Origin: Chromatiaceae bacterium
Lineage (GTDB): Bacteria > Pseudomonadota > Gammaproteobacteria > Chromatiales > Chromatiaceae
Assembly: GCA_012962365.1 (NCBI GenBank)
Contig: DTXR01000115.1
Span: forward strand, 1 to 5,908
DNA: 5,908 nucleotides
Reading direction: 5' to 3'
The notes under the pieces were generated by a model. It did no database searches. It was not told where the DNA came from and saw only the letters and a list, made by a program, of their open reading frames with translations. The position numbers and the translations under genes are program-made. This document shows positions 5,899-5,908 of this stretch, piece by piece; position 1 is the first letter of the stretch; the number at the start of each line of letters is the position of its first letter.

Positions 5899-5908
5899 TC
5901 AGCGCGCG
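5899..5908 (-). CDS. Possible 3' end of an upstream gene (last codons Ala-Arg, stop TGA)
   Basis: Twenty bases before the terminator, the minus strand reads GCG CGC TGA, followed in the same frame by GCG AAA TAA, giving a tandem stop. A terminator needs a gene before it, and this is the natural place for that gene to end. Only two codons are inside the window, so neither the product nor the frame can be confirmed. Confidence 0.3.

Overview
This window looks like ordinary chromosome of a moderately GC-rich gammaproteobacterium. It carries four clear protein-coding genes, one of them cut by the left edge, and no mobile genes, RNA genes or CRISPR array. The proteins resemble the gammaproteobacterial forms: PBP1A with an OB insert, a MaeB-type malic enzyme, and a type II citrate synthase close to E. 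coli GltA. The malate dehydrogenase is instead the LDH-like type, which argues against Enterobacterales. As I recall, PBP1A lies next to a single-domain malic enzyme in pseudomonads, and that arrangement fits here if mdh and gltA were added between them. I cannot name the genus.

Layout: 1-1917 (+) is the 3' part of a class A penicillin-binding protein. 1918-2109 is a convergent intergenic region holding a large REP/BIME-like inverted repeat. 2110-5716 (-) is a tightly spaced run transcribed right to left: malic enzyme (5716-4445), malate dehydrogenase (4384-3458) and citrate synthase (3408-2110), with gaps of 60 and 49 bases. 5717-5898 is the leader and promoter region of that run. It contains two operator-like dyads, a two-codon mini-ORF with a strong Shine-Dalgarno, and a Rho-independent terminator for a gene that ends at or beyond the right edge.

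How the genes work together: the three minus-strand genes form a malate-centred module. Malic enzyme makes pyruvate (acetyl-CoA follows via pyruvate dehydrogenase, not in this window), Mdh makes oxaloacetate, and citrate synthase joins acetyl-CoA and oxaloacetate. Together they could feed the TCA cycle from malate alone. The 60-base gap before mdh contains a perfect 9-bp inverted repeat that would bury the mdh ribosome-binding site, which suggests translational control or coupling. The PBP is unrelated in function and is separated by convergent transcription.

I found no convincing undescribed system. The most interesting points are the operon composition, the mdh hairpin, the BIME-like repeat and the structured leader.
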